Below are positions 17,055 through 24,518 of a DNA stretch of 64,000 nt, piece after piece. This DNA is from JAFECT01 sp035551675. Lineage in GTDB: Bacteria > Pseudomonadota > Alphaproteobacteria > Caulobacterales > Caulobacteraceae. The notes beneath the pieces were generated by a model, which did no database searches, was not told the DNA's origin, and worked only from the letters and a program-made list of their open reading frames with translations. How positions within the stretch are numbered: the stretch's first letter is position 1; every line of letters begins with the position of its first letter. The stretch is from assembly GCA_035551675.1 (NCBI GenBank), contig DASZMV010000090.1, positions 1 through 64,000 of the forward strand, in the 5' to 3' direction. The position numbers and the translations under genes are program-made.

Positions 17055-17777
17055 GTGCCGATAGGATTCGACCGGAAAAGGCGGCTTCTGCTGGCCTCGG
17101 CCCTGGCCGCTCTGGCGACGCCCGCCGTCGCGGCGCCCTGGAGCGGCCGGTCGGACCGCGGATTCGAGAACATCCCCTTCGCCACCTGGAGCGAGGACGA
17201 ACCGGCCTACCGCTTCTATCCGGGCGACCAGATCGACGTCGCCACTCCGACCGCGCCGGAGCTTTCACGCTCGGTGACTGTGGGGCCTGACGGGCGGGTC
17301 TCCCTGCCGCTGGTCGGATCGGTGATGGCGGCGGACCGCACCGCCGACGACCTGCGCGCGACGCTGACCCAGGCCTATACCGGCCAGCTGGTCCGCCCGA
17401 TCGTCGAGGTCAGCCTGAAGCAGGCCGCGCCCATGCGCGTGCTGGTGGGCGGCGAGGTCACCACCCCAGGCTGGGTCGATATGGGCGGGGATATGGACGC
17501 CTTGCGCGCCGTCATGGCGGCCGGCGGGCCCAAGGCCACGGCGCGGCTGGGCGAGGTGGTGGTCATCCGCCGCGGCGGCGACGGCCGGCCCATGCGCCGG
17601 GTGGTCAATCTCAGAGGCGCTCTGAACGACCCGCGCCACGCGGATCTCGTGCCGCTTCGGCGCTTCGACATCGTCTATGTGCCGCGCTCGACTCTGGCCG
17701 AGGTCGGCGTCTTCCTCGGCCAGGTGAAGGACGCCCTGCCCTTCACCTTCACCTATTACGTGGGAAAACCGTTCTAA
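17055..17777 (+). CDS. hfsD: Outer-membrane polysaccharide export protein, Wza family (HfsD-like)
   Basis: Forms the outer-membrane export channel for holdfast. Start GTG 17055 has GGGAG 6 nt upstream and gives signal peptide MPIGFDRKRRLLLASALAAL ending near AVAAPW; an upstream ATG at 16902 lies inside the divergent hfsA. The 240-residue protein has the polysaccharide export domain (YRFYPGDQIDV, VGPDGRVSLPLVGSV) and a SLBB-type domain (MRVLVGGEVTTPGWVD). No lipobox Cys is seen. It is shorter than E. coli Wza (379) but normal for the alphaproteobacterial type. The adjacent minus-strand Sel1 gene converges on it. Confidence 0.9.
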   Translation: MPIGFDRKRRLLLASALAALATPAVAAPWSGRSDRGFENIPFATWSEDEPAYRFYPGDQIDVATPTAPELSRSVTVGPDGRVSLPLVGSVMAADRTADDLRATLTQAYTGQLVRPIVEVSLKQAAPMRVLVGGEVTTPGWVDMGGDMDALRAVMAAGGPKATARLGEVVVIRRGGDGRPMRRVVNLRGALNDPRHADLVPLRRFDIVYVPRSTLAEVGVFLGQVKDALPFTFTYYVGKPF

Positions 17778-17812
17778 GAATCTTGCTGGGCCTCTTTCTG
17801 ACGAAAGATGGC

Positions 17813-18106
17813 CTAGGCCGCGATGCGCGTGGACCCCTGATCCAGCCAGCGGCGTGCGGCGCGTTGCGCTTCGGCGACGTCCTCGCGCGCCATTTCCAGG
17901 CTCAGTTCGCGACGGTAGACGGTCGCTTCGGCCGAACCCTTCAGGGCCGCCAGGTTGAACAGCATGTGCGCGGACACGAGGTCCAACGGCGCGCCGCCCT
18001 GGCCGGTCGAGTACATCATGCCGAGTCGGAACAGCTCGTCCCCGCCCATCTCCGGCGTCGGCAGCGGCAGGGCCGCTTCGATAGTGTTTTCGATCGCGTC
18101 GAACAT
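17813..18106 (-). CDS. Small Sel1-repeat protein
   Basis: A 97-residue helical protein beginning MFDAIENTIEAALPLP. Residues about 22-60 (DELFRLGMMYSTGQG, DLVSAHMLFNLAALKG) match one Sel1/TPR-like repeat with its G-x-x-Y and A-x-x-x-F-x-x-A-A pattern, followed by a Glu/Arg-rich helix. Start ATG 18106 has AAGAAG upstream; the longer frame to 18148 adds only a basic tail. No signal peptide. Sel1 proteins usually serve as adaptors; a role linked to the neighbouring hfs cluster is possible but unsupported. Confidence 0.7.
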   Translation of the reverse strand: MFDAIENTIEAALPLPTPEMGGDELFRLGMMYSTGQGGAPLDLVSAHMLFNLAALKGSAEATVYRRELSLEMAREDVAEAQRAARRWLDQGSTRIAA

Positions 18107-18312
18107 TGATCTTCTTCCCCTTGGCCGGTCCTTTTTGGACCGGTTCAACCCATCATCTTCGCCAGGAGGAAAGCGCGAGCGCGATGAAATTAAAGTTAAT
18201 CCCGCGAACTGCTCAAAATCTTTTTTGTAAAGACGAAATGAATACTCAAATCGCTTTTAAACAATACGAAAGATCGCGGTAATTTCTGGTTTACCCGCGT
18301 GTAAGACTTGGT

Positions 18313-19038
18313 TTACGCCCGGGCCCGCTGGCCGAACAGGACGCTGCGCGCGGCGGCGGCTTCATCGGTGTTGTCCGCGAGGTTGCGGCGCATCTCCTCG
18401 CCCCTCTCCACCGCGGCTTTCACGGCGGGCCGCGCCTCCATGCGCTCGAACCAGGCCTTCATGTCGGGGTAGTTGGCGAGGTCGAGGCTCCACGACTTCC
18501 AGCCACGCGTCCACGGCCAGATCGCCATGTCGGCGATGGAATAGTCGCCGCAGACGTATTCGCGGCCCTTCAGACGCTTGTTGAGCACCCCGAACAGGCG
18601 CTCGACCTCGTTGGTGTAGCGAACCACTCCATAGGCGGTCATCCGCGAGTCCGGCGCCATGGTGGGGGCGTAGAAGCGGAAGTGGTTCGCCTGACCCGCC
18701 ATCGGACCCAAGCCCGCCATCTGCCAGAACAGCCACTCGTCCACCTCGACGCGGGCGCGTTCGTCGGCGGGATAGAACTTGCCGGTCTTGCGCCCGAGGT
18801 ACTGCAGGATCGCGCCGGACTCGAAGACCGAGATCGGCTTGCCGTCCGGACCTTCGGGGTCGACGATCGCGGGCATGCGGTTGTTCGGGCTGATCGCCAG
18901 GAACTCGGGTTTGAACTGGTCGCCGCGACCGATGTCGACGGGCTTCAGCGTGTAAGGGAGGCCCATCTCCTCGCAGGCGATGGTGATCTTGCGGCCGTTG
19001 GGCGTGGGCCAGAAATAGACCTCGATGGGGGCGCTCAT
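18313..19038 (-). CDS. Glutathione S-transferase, YfcG/YghU-like (Nu class)
   Basis: Soluble thioltransferase-like enzyme of 241 residues. The N-terminal thioredoxin fold has VYFWPTPNGRKITIACEEMG, whose T-P-N-G motif is typical of the disulfide-bond reductase YfcG rather than classical conjugating GSTs. NNRMPAIVD holds the cis-Pro and FESGAILQYLG the glutathione gamma-Glu contact (E-S). The C-terminal helical domain includes YSIADMAIWPW. Start ATG 19038 has GAGG upstream; the in-frame start at 19074 adds an Arg-rich stretch and is less likely. It uses glutathione, probably to reduce disulfides or peroxides in the cytoplasm. Confidence 0.87.
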   Translation of the reverse strand: MSAPIEVYFWPTPNGRKITIACEEMGLPYTLKPVDIGRGDQFKPEFLAISPNNRMPAIVDPEGPDGKPISVFESGAILQYLGRKTGKFYPADERARVEVDEWLFWQMAGLGPMAGQANHFRFYAPTMAPDSRMTAYGVVRYTNEVERLFGVLNKRLKGREYVCGDYSIADMAIWPWTRGWKSWSLDLANYPDMKAWFERMEARPAVKAAVERGEEMRRNLADNTDEAAAARSVLFGQRARA

Positions 19039-19130
19039 CCGAACCTCGTTTCGCGCTCGCCGACACATCCGCAACGGCGCCTGATGCAGATGGCCGCCCG
19101 GTCGTGCGTACGCAAGGGTCTGACCGGATC

Positions 19131-19147
19131 GTTCAGGCTCAATTCAC
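19131..19147 (+). promoter_or_regulatory. 11-bp-period direct repeat upstream of the first RcnB-family gene
   Basis: GTTCAG (19131-19136) and ATTCAC (19142-19147) repeat with a period of 11 bp, one DNA turn, ending 36 bp before the gene start. The second RcnB-family gene has the same arrangement (19699-19715). This spacing is typical for OmpR/PhoB-family response regulators, which bind as tandem dimers. Confidence 0.5.
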
Positions 19148-19183
19148 ACGACGCGCCACAAGCTTCGCCATAGGATGCGCGCA

Positions 19184-19612
19184 ATGGATCGCAGGCTCGC
19201 CCTTCTCCTGATCGCCGCCGCCGCGGCGGCGCCCGGCGCGGTGTCCGCGCGCGATGAGCATCGCCACCCTTCGCCGAAGCTCGCCCCGGCCGGCGCTCAG
19301 CATTGGACGCGCGGCGACCGCACCTGGTGGCGCGGACGCGCCGAGTGGCGTGACTACAAGGGGGAACGTCCCGGATTCTCGTACGCGCCGGGGTACGGCT
19401 ATTACCCGGTCGACCGTGCGGTCGCGGCACATGCCTGGCGGCGCGGCGAATATCTGCCTGAAACCTACCGTCATCGCGTCGTGGCGGACTGGGCCTACTT
19501 TGGCGTTCGTTCGCCACCCAGGGGCTACGCCTGGGTCTGGTGCGGGCGCCAGATCGCTTTGGTCAGTCAGAGTTCAGGGTTGATCCTCGACGTCGAAGAC
19601 AACGTCTTCTAG
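19184..19612 (+). CDS. RcnB-family periplasmic protein
   Basis: Exported 142-residue protein. ATG 19184 has AGGA 8 nt upstream and starts the signal peptide MDRRLALLLIAAAAAAPGAVSA; ATG 19175 is possible but leaves no room for that site. The mature part carries the RcnB-type pattern: WRRGEYLPETYRHRVVADW, then PPRGYAWVWCGRQIALV and a closing acidic turn. RcnB of E. coli is a periplasmic Ni/Co homeostasis protein; related proteins are common in Caulobacterales with unclear roles. A second paralogue follows 173 bp downstream, and both have a similar direct repeat in their upstream regions. Confidence 0.8.
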   Translation: MDRRLALLLIAAAAAAPGAVSARDEHRHPSPKLAPAGAQHWTRGDRTWWRGRAEWRDYKGERPGFSYAPGYGYYPVDRAVAAHAWRRGEYLPETYRHRVVADWAYFGVRSPPRGYAWVWCGRQIALVSQSSGLILDVEDNVF

Positions 19613-19698
19613 TCTTTGTTCCTCAAGAAAAACGCGGGCTTGTCCCGACAGTTGAGCAGGTTTTGTCTCCCTATTCTGACTGTGGCATGGTGCGCCGC

Positions 19699-19715
19699 GT
19701 TCAGACTGGGTTCAG
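19699..19715 (+). promoter_or_regulatory. 11-bp-period direct repeat upstream of the second RcnB-family gene
   Basis: GTTCAG (19699-19704) and GTTCAG (19710-19715) are identical hexamers with an 11-bp period, ending 70 bp before the GTG start. It matches the element at 19131-19147, suggesting one shared OmpR-family regulator for both paralogues. Confidence 0.55.
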
Positions 19716-19785
19716 GCGGCGGCCGACACCTTGCCGTCATTCCGCAGGCGCGTTTCTTGGCTTGCCACAACTGGAGAACAGACAC

Positions 19786-20577
19786 GTGACCCTCAAACGT
19801 ATTTTGCTCGCGACTTCGTTCGTCGCAGCCCTCGCGCTTCCCGCGGTCGCCTTCGCTGATCCGCCACACGACAAGGGCAAGGGTGGGGGCAGCCACCCGT
19901 CCGGCCAGCATGGCGGCGGCGGCGGCGGTGGCGGGGGCGGCCAACAGCATGGCTCCGGCGGCGGCGGCGGCGGTCAGCCCCACGGCGCGCCGGGCGGCGG
20001 CGGCGGCGTGCACATAGCCCCGGCGACCGGTGGTCATGGTTCTGGCGGCGGCGGCCCCATGCACATGGCCCCGGCGACCGGCGGTCATGGTCCCGGCGGC
20101 GGCGCCGGCCCGCACGGGGCGCATGGCGGTCCGGGCGGTCACGGCCCCCATGGCGGTCCGAGCGGCGGCGGTCACGCCAGCCTGCACGTCGCGCCGAGCG
20201 GTCACAGCGCGCGAGGCGGTCACGGCGGCGCCTGGTTGGGTTCGCACCGCGGCTGGCACTCCCGCGCGATCTGGTCGAGCAACCACTTCTGGTGGCGCGG
20301 CCGGGCCGGCTGGGGCGGCTACCACGGCATCCGCGCGTACTTCTTCTTCGCGCCCGGTTTCGGCTACTACGAGATCCCGCACGAGTATTGGGGCGAGCAA
20401 TGGCAGGTCGGCGAGTACCTGCCGGAGTTCTTCTGGCGCTACCAGATCGAGGATTGGGCGTCCTACGGCTTGGCCCCGCCGCCTCCGGGCTGCGCCTACG
20501 TCTGGCTGAACGGCAACATCGCCCTGATCGACCTGGGCGACGGCTACATCGTCGACATGGACTACAACGTCTGGTGA
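19786..20577 (+). CDS. RcnB-family protein with Gly/His-rich extension
   Basis: Exported protein of 263 residues. GTG 19786 has GGAG 9 nt upstream and begins the signal peptide MTLKRILLATSFVAALALP, cleaved near AFADPP. Residues about 30-150 are low complexity: runs of glycine with many histidines and two near-identical units (VHIAPATGGHGSGGG, then MHMAPATGGHGPGGG). The C-terminal domain is RcnB-type: WQVGEYLPEFFWRYQIEDW, ASYGLAPPPPGCAYVW and NIALIDLGDGYIVDMDYNVW. The His-rich segment could bind Ni, Co, Zn or Cu; this is inference. Transcription ends at a strong hairpin 27 bp downstream. Confidence 0.82.
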   Translation: MTLKRILLATSFVAALALPAVAFADPPHDKGKGGGSHPSGQHGGGGGGGGGGQQHGSGGGGGGQPHGAPGGGGGVHIAPATGGHGSGGGGPMHMAPATGGHGPGGGAGPHGAHGGPGGHGPHGGPSGGGHASLHVAPSGHSARGGHGGAWLGSHRGWHSRAIWSSNHFWWRGRAGWGGYHGIRAYFFFAPGFGYYEIPHEYWGEQWQVGEYLPEFFWRYQIEDWASYGLAPPPPGCAYVWLNGNIALIDLGDGYIVDMDYNVW

Positions 20578-20603
20578 CGACCCCGCCGCAAGGCGAAACG
20601 ACG

Positions 20604-20633
20604 AAAGGCCCCGGAGCAATCCGGGGCCTTTTT
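20604..20633 (+). terminator. Rho-independent terminator after the RcnB-family gene
   Basis: A 12-bp perfect stem AAAGGCCCCGGA / TCCGGGGCCTTT with loop GCAA, running into TTTTT at 20629-20633. Confidence 0.9.
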
Positions 20634-20657
20634 CGTTGGTGAAAGTGAAGTGAGAAG

Positions 20658-20938
20658 AAGAGAATCCACGGACACACACGGACACACACGGAAAGAAAAA
20701 AGAATTGGAACCACGAACCTCACGAACCACACAAACAAGCAGAAACTTCGCGCCGTAGGCGCCGCTAATTCTGAAAGCGCTTCGCGCTGAAGGAGTGCAC
20801 GGATTCACCACCTGTTCGTGAGGTTCGTGAGGTTCGTGAGTTTCGTGAGGTTCGTGGTTCAAAAAAACGACGTCAGCCACACGCGCTGCATCGGTGATGA
20901 GCGATCCGTGCGTGTCTGTGTGGTCCGTGGACTCTCTT
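20658..20938. repeat. Nested imperfect inverted-repeat element
   Basis: This 281-bp gene-free stretch between the RcnB terminator and gatB is built from short tandem words in mirror arrangement. Outer arms are at 20658-20691 (ACGGACACAC units, 10-bp period) and 20905-20938 (their complement, with CGTGTCTGTG and GTCCGTGG). Inner arms are at 20707-20730 (ACGAACCTC units) and 20815-20860 (nearly five tandem copies of TTCGTGAGG). A 75-bp centre contains AGCGCTTCGCGCT. The whole could fold into one long interrupted hairpin. Its composition differs from the surrounding genes. Similar dispersed words occur in other bacterial genomes in my recollection, with unknown function. I see no gene in it. Confidence 0.75.
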
Positions 20939-20946
20939 ATCGTCCC

Positions 20947-22425
20947 TCAGAGTCCCAGCTTCGCTTTCAGGATGTCGTTGACCGCGGCGGGGTTGGCTTT
21001 GCCGGCGGTGACTTTCATCACCTGGCCGACGAACCAGCCGATCGCCTGGGGTTTGTCCTTCACGGCGGCGGCCTTGTCGGGGTTGGCGGCGATGATTTCG
21101 TCGATCGCCTTTTCGATCGCGGCGGTGTCGGTGACCTGCACGAGACCGTGCTTCTCAACGATCGAGCGCGGCGCGCCCTCGCCGGCCCACATGCGCTCGA
21201 ACACTTCCTTCGCGATCTTCGAGGAGATGGCGCCCTCCTCGATCAGGGCCACCAGCTCGGAGATGGCTTCGGGTCCGAGCGGACTCTTGGCGATGTCCAG
21301 TCCGTCCTTCGAAAGGCGGCCGAGCAACTCGTTCGTCGTCCAGTTGGCGACCAGCTTGGCGTCGCGCCCCGCGGCGGCCTTTTCGAAGAAGTCCGCGCGC
21401 GACTGTTCGGCGATCAGAACGCCGGCGTCATAGGCGGTGAGACCGTACTGGCTGATGAAACGCCGGCGCTTCTCGTCCGGTAGTTCCGGCAGTCCCTTGC
21501 GGATGTCCTCGATCCACGCCTCTTCGATGACCAGCGGCAGCAGATCAGGGTCGGGGAAATAGCGGTAGTCGTGCGCCTCTTCCTTCGAGCGCATGGAGCG
21601 CGTCTCGCCCTTGGTCGGGTCGAACAGGCGCGTCTCCTGAAGGATCTTGCCGCCGTCCTCGAGGATTTCGATCTGGCGGCGCGCCTCGTACTCGATCGCT
21701 TGCTGCATGAAGCGGAACGAGTTCACGTTCTTGATCTCGCAGCGAGTGCCGAGTTCGCCGTTCGGTTTGCGCACCGAGACGTTCACGTCGGCGCGCATAT
21801 TGCCCTTCTCCATGTCACCGTCGCAGGTGCCGAGGTAGATCAGGATGGTGCGCAGCTTTTTGAAATAGGCCACCGCCTCGTCCGAACAGCGTAGGTCGGG
21901 CCGCGAGACGATCTCCATCAGCGCGGTGCCCGCGCGGTTCAGGTCGACGTAGGATTCCGACGGCGACAGGTCGTGGATCAGCTTGCCCGCGTCCTGTTCC
22001 AGGTGCAGGCGCTCGATGCGCACCTCGAAGGACGAACCGTCGTCGCGTTCGACCTCGACCACGCCTTCGCCGACCACCGGCTCGTCGAACTGCGAGATCT
22101 GATAACCCTGCGGCAGGTCGGGGTAGAAATAGTTCTTCCGCGCGAAGCGGCTCTTGCGGTTGATCTGCGCCTTCAGGCCGAGGCCGGTCTTCACCGCCTG
22201 CTCGACACAGAAGCGGTTCAGCACCGGCAGCATGCCGGGCATGGCGGCGTCGACCAGCGACACCTGCTCGTTCGGGCCCGCGCCGAATCCGACGGCGGCG
22301 CCGGAGAACAGCTTCGACTTCGACGCCACCTGGGCGTGGACCTCCAGGCCGCAGATGATCTCCCAGGGACCGGTGCGGCCCTCGATCAGGAGCTTGGGAT
22401 CAGGAGCGCGGTTGGTCAGCAGCAT
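20947..22425 (-). CDS. gatB: Aspartyl/glutamyl-tRNA amidotransferase subunit B
   Basis: GatB of 492 residues, normal length. It binds misacylated Glu-tRNA(Gln) or Asp-tRNA(Asn), phosphorylates the side chain and receives ammonia from GatA. Visible motifs: WEIICGLEVHAQV at the N-terminus, KSRFARKNYFYPDLPQGYQI in the catalytic cradle, EQDAGKLIH, YVDLNRAGTALMEIVS and RCEIKNVNSFRF. The C-terminal helical/YqeY-like tail (about 350-490) binds tRNA, with GWFVGQVMKVTAGKANP near the end. Its start overlaps by 26 bp an embedded small membrane-protein gene that separates it from gatA. Confidence 0.97.
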   Translation of the reverse strand: MLLTNRAPDPKLLIEGRTGPWEIICGLEVHAQVASKSKLFSGAAVGFGAGPNEQVSLVDAAMPGMLPVLNRFCVEQAVKTGLGLKAQINRKSRFARKNYFYPDLPQGYQISQFDEPVVGEGVVEVERDDGSSFEVRIERLHLEQDAGKLIHDLSPSESYVDLNRAGTALMEIVSRPDLRCSDEAVAYFKKLRTILIYLGTCDGDMEKGNMRADVNVSVRKPNGELGTRCEIKNVNSFRFMQQAIEYEARRQIEILEDGGKILQETRLFDPTKGETRSMRSKEEAHDYRYFPDPDLLPLVIEEAWIEDIRKGLPELPDEKRRRFISQYGLTAYDAGVLIAEQSRADFFEKAAAGRDAKLVANWTTNELLGRLSKDGLDIAKSPLGPEAISELVALIEEGAISSKIAKEVFERMWAGEGAPRSIVEKHGLVQVTDTAAIEKAIDEIIAANPDKAAAVKDKPQAIGWFVGQVMKVTAGKANPAAVNDILKAKLGL

Positions 22426-22666
22426 CGGGCTTCGCCGTCGGGTTCTGGGGCTTCTTGGTCAAGAAATAGGCGCCGAACAGCGCAAGCACGCCGCCCAGCG
22501 TCAGTTGGTAGGTCATCATATCCAGATAGGCTTCGCGTGATTTGACCGGACCCGTGGGATGGAAGCCGATCATCAAGCGTTGCACCGGGCCCGCGAGAAA
22601 GACGAGGGCGATGATCAGCAAAACCGCGCCGCCGATCCGCCGCGTGAGGAGTGAATTGATCTTCAC
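22400..22666 (-). CDS. Small two-helix membrane protein embedded in the gat operon
   Basis: An 88-residue protein of unknown function. The start is GTG 22666, overlapping the gatA TGA as GTGA and lying 7 nt after GAGG; GTG 22669 and 22672 are alternatives. A first TM helix (IGGAVLLIIALVFLAGPV) and a second (LTLGGVLALFGAYFLT) flank a short loop KSREAYLDMMTYQ; the tail is basic and polar (KKPQNPTAKPDAADQ). Its 3' end overlaps gatB by 26 bp, so it is tightly built into gatC-gatA-X-gatB. Nothing in it suggests a role in tRNA amidation. I do not recognise a family. Confidence 0.75.
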   Translation of the reverse strand: MKINSLLTRRIGGAVLLIIALVFLAGPVQRLMIGFHPTGPVKSREAYLDMMTYQLTLGGVLALFGAYFLTKKPQNPTAKPDAADQPRS

Positions 22667-24138
22667 CACCACACCTCGGGCCGATGCTTAAAGGCCGCGG
22701 CGTCTTCGATCGCGGCCGCCAGCGAGAAGATCGTGCCTTCGTCGAGCGGTTTGCCGATGAGCTGCAGGCCGAGCGGCAGGCCGTTGGCGTCGACCCCCGC
22801 CGGGACGCTGATGCCGGGGATGCCGGCGAGGTTGGCGGTCACCGTGAACACGTCGTTCAGGTACATGGTCACCGGATCGACGCGCTTGTCGCCGAGTGCG
22901 AAGGCCGCGGACGGCGTGGACGGCGTCAGGATCGCGTCGACCTTGTTCCAGACCTGCTCGAAATCCTCGGCGATGCGGCGGCGCACCTTCAGCGCGCGAA
23001 CATAGTAGGCGTCGTAGTATCCGGCGGACAGAACGTAGGTGCCGATCAGCACGCGGCGCTTCACTTCATTTCCGAAGCCTTCGGCGCGGCTGTTTTCATA
23101 GACGCCCGACAGCGACTTGCCGTCCGCGCGCAGGCCGTAGCGCATGCCGTCGTAGCGCGCGAGGTTCGACGACGCTTCGGCGGGCGCGACGATGTAGTAG
23201 CAGGGCAGCGCATATTTGGTGTGCGGCAGGCTGATGTCGACGATCTCGCAGCCCGCGGCGCGCATCCATTCGATGCCCTTTTGCCAGAGCGCTTCGATCT
23301 CGGCGGGCATGCCGTCGAGGCGATATTCTTTCGGCACGCCGATGCGCAGGCCCTTCACCGACTTGCCGACGAACGAGGTGAAGTCCGGGTAGTCGACGTT
23401 CAGGCTGGTGGAGTCCTTCGCGTCGTAGCCGGCCATCGAGTTTAGCATGATCGCGCAATCCGCGACGGTCTTGGCGATCGGACCCGCCTGGTCGAGCGAC
23501 GACGCGAACGCCACGATCCCCCAGCGCGAACAGCGGCCGTAGGTGGGCTTGATCCCGACCGTGCCGGTGAAGGCCGCGGGCTGGCGGATCGAGCCGCCGG
23601 TGTCCGACGCGGTCGCCGCCAGGCACAGCTCCGCCGCCACCGCGCTCGCCGAACCCCCCGACGATCCGCCGGGCGTCAGCTCCGCGTTCGAGCCCTTCGA
23701 CTTCCACGGATTGACCACCGGGCCCCAGGCGGACGTCTCGTTGGACGAGCCCATGGCGAACTCGTCCATGTTCAGCTTGCCCAGCATCACCGCGCCGTCG
23801 CGCCACAGATTGGCGCTGACCGTCGACTCATAGGTCGGCACGAAATTGCCGAGAATCTTCGAGCCCGCCGTGGTGCGATGACCCTCCGTCGAAAACAGAT
23901 CCTTGATGCCGAGCGGCGCGCCTTCGAGCGGACCACCCTCGCCCTTCGCGAGCCGCGCGTCGGACGCCTTGGCCATGTCGATGGCGTGGTTGAAGGTGGT
24001 CAGGACGAAGGCGTTGAGCCGCGGATTGGCTTTTTCGATCGCCGCGATGTGGGCGCGGGTGATCTCTTCCGACGAGAAGGCCTTGGCCTTCAGCCCGTCG
24101 AGCGCGGCTTTCAGCGTCAGGTTGGTGAGCGAACTCAT
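22663..24138 (-). CDS. gatA: Aspartyl/glutamyl-tRNA amidotransferase subunit A
   Basis: GatA, 491 residues: the amidase subunit that releases ammonia from glutamine or asparagine for GatB. Start ATG 24138 (MSSLTNLTLKAALDG) overlaps the gatC stop by ATGA; the longer open frame to 24498 runs through gatC and is spurious. The amidase-signature triad is present: Lys79 in APLGIKDLF, the cis-Ser in TPGGSSGGSA (about residue 160), and nucleophile Ser183 in ASDTGGSIRQPA. Length and motifs are typical. Translation is coupled to gatC upstream and to the small membrane-protein gene downstream. Confidence 0.97.
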   Translation of the reverse strand: MSSLTNLTLKAALDGLKAKAFSSEEITRAHIAAIEKANPRLNAFVLTTFNHAIDMAKASDARLAKGEGGPLEGAPLGIKDLFSTEGHRTTAGSKILGNFVPTYESTVSANLWRDGAVMLGKLNMDEFAMGSSNETSAWGPVVNPWKSKGSNAELTPGGSSGGSASAVAAELCLAATASDTGGSIRQPAAFTGTVGIKPTYGRCSRWGIVAFASSLDQAGPIAKTVADCAIMLNSMAGYDAKDSTSLNVDYPDFTSFVGKSVKGLRIGVPKEYRLDGMPAEIEALWQKGIEWMRAAGCEIVDISLPHTKYALPCYYIVAPAEASSNLARYDGMRYGLRADGKSLSGVYENSRAEGFGNEVKRRVLIGTYVLSAGYYDAYYVRALKVRRRIAEDFEQVWNKVDAILTPSTPSAAFALGDKRVDPVTMYLNDVFTVTANLAGIPGISVPAGVDANGLPLGLQLIGKPLDEGTIFSLAAAIEDAAAFKHRPEVWW

Positions 24139-24422
24139 TCCACCACCTTGGGCACGACGAAGAAGCCGTCGGCGGACTTGGGCGCATTGGCCAGGACCTT
24201 GGCCGGGTCGCCGCCGTCGGTGACCCTGTCTTCGCGCAGCGGCGTCGACGCCTCGACCGCGGTGGTCATGGGCTCGACCCCGGTCACGTCGACCTCGTTC
24301 AGTTGCTCGATCCAGGCCAGGATGCCGTTCAGCTCGCCGACGATGACCTCGAGCCGGTCCTGCGGCTCGGCGATGCGCGCCAGCTCGGCGACCCGGCGAA
24401 CGGTGGCGATATCCACGGCCAT
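24135..24422 (-). CDS. gatC: Aspartyl/glutamyl-tRNA amidotransferase subunit C
   Basis: GatC, 95 residues, the belt-like chaperone subunit that wraps GatA and GatB. It opens MAVDIATVRRVAELARI and contains ILAWIEQLNEVDVTGVEPM, the conserved signature. The C-terminus FFVVPKVVE packs in the complex. It is the first gene of the operon, divergent from ruvX over 96 bp. Confidence 0.95.
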   Translation of the reverse strand: MAVDIATVRRVAELARIAEPQDRLEVIVGELNGILAWIEQLNEVDVTGVEPMTTAVEASTPLREDRVTDGGDPAKVLANAPKSADGFFVVPKVVE

Positions 24423-24518
24423 GGCGGAGGCAGTCCTTCGGTCCTGTTGCGTTGCAGCACGGCCTAGGGGTCGTCAGCCGATTTGACAAGCGCTTCAAGG
24501 CCGCGCCAAAGCCCGGCC

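Noticed and set aside
20815..20860. Tandem TTCGTGAGG units as a possible CRISPR array or peptide repeat
   Set aside because: Units are contiguous 9-mers with no spacers, and mirror-image units lie nearby; the short plus-strand frame over them has no start signal or sensible composition.
24483..24518. TTG 24483 as the ruvX start
   Set aside because: The added residues (MTSASRPRQSPA) are not family-like and the codon lies in TTGACA; GTG 24519 gives the usual N-terminus and length.
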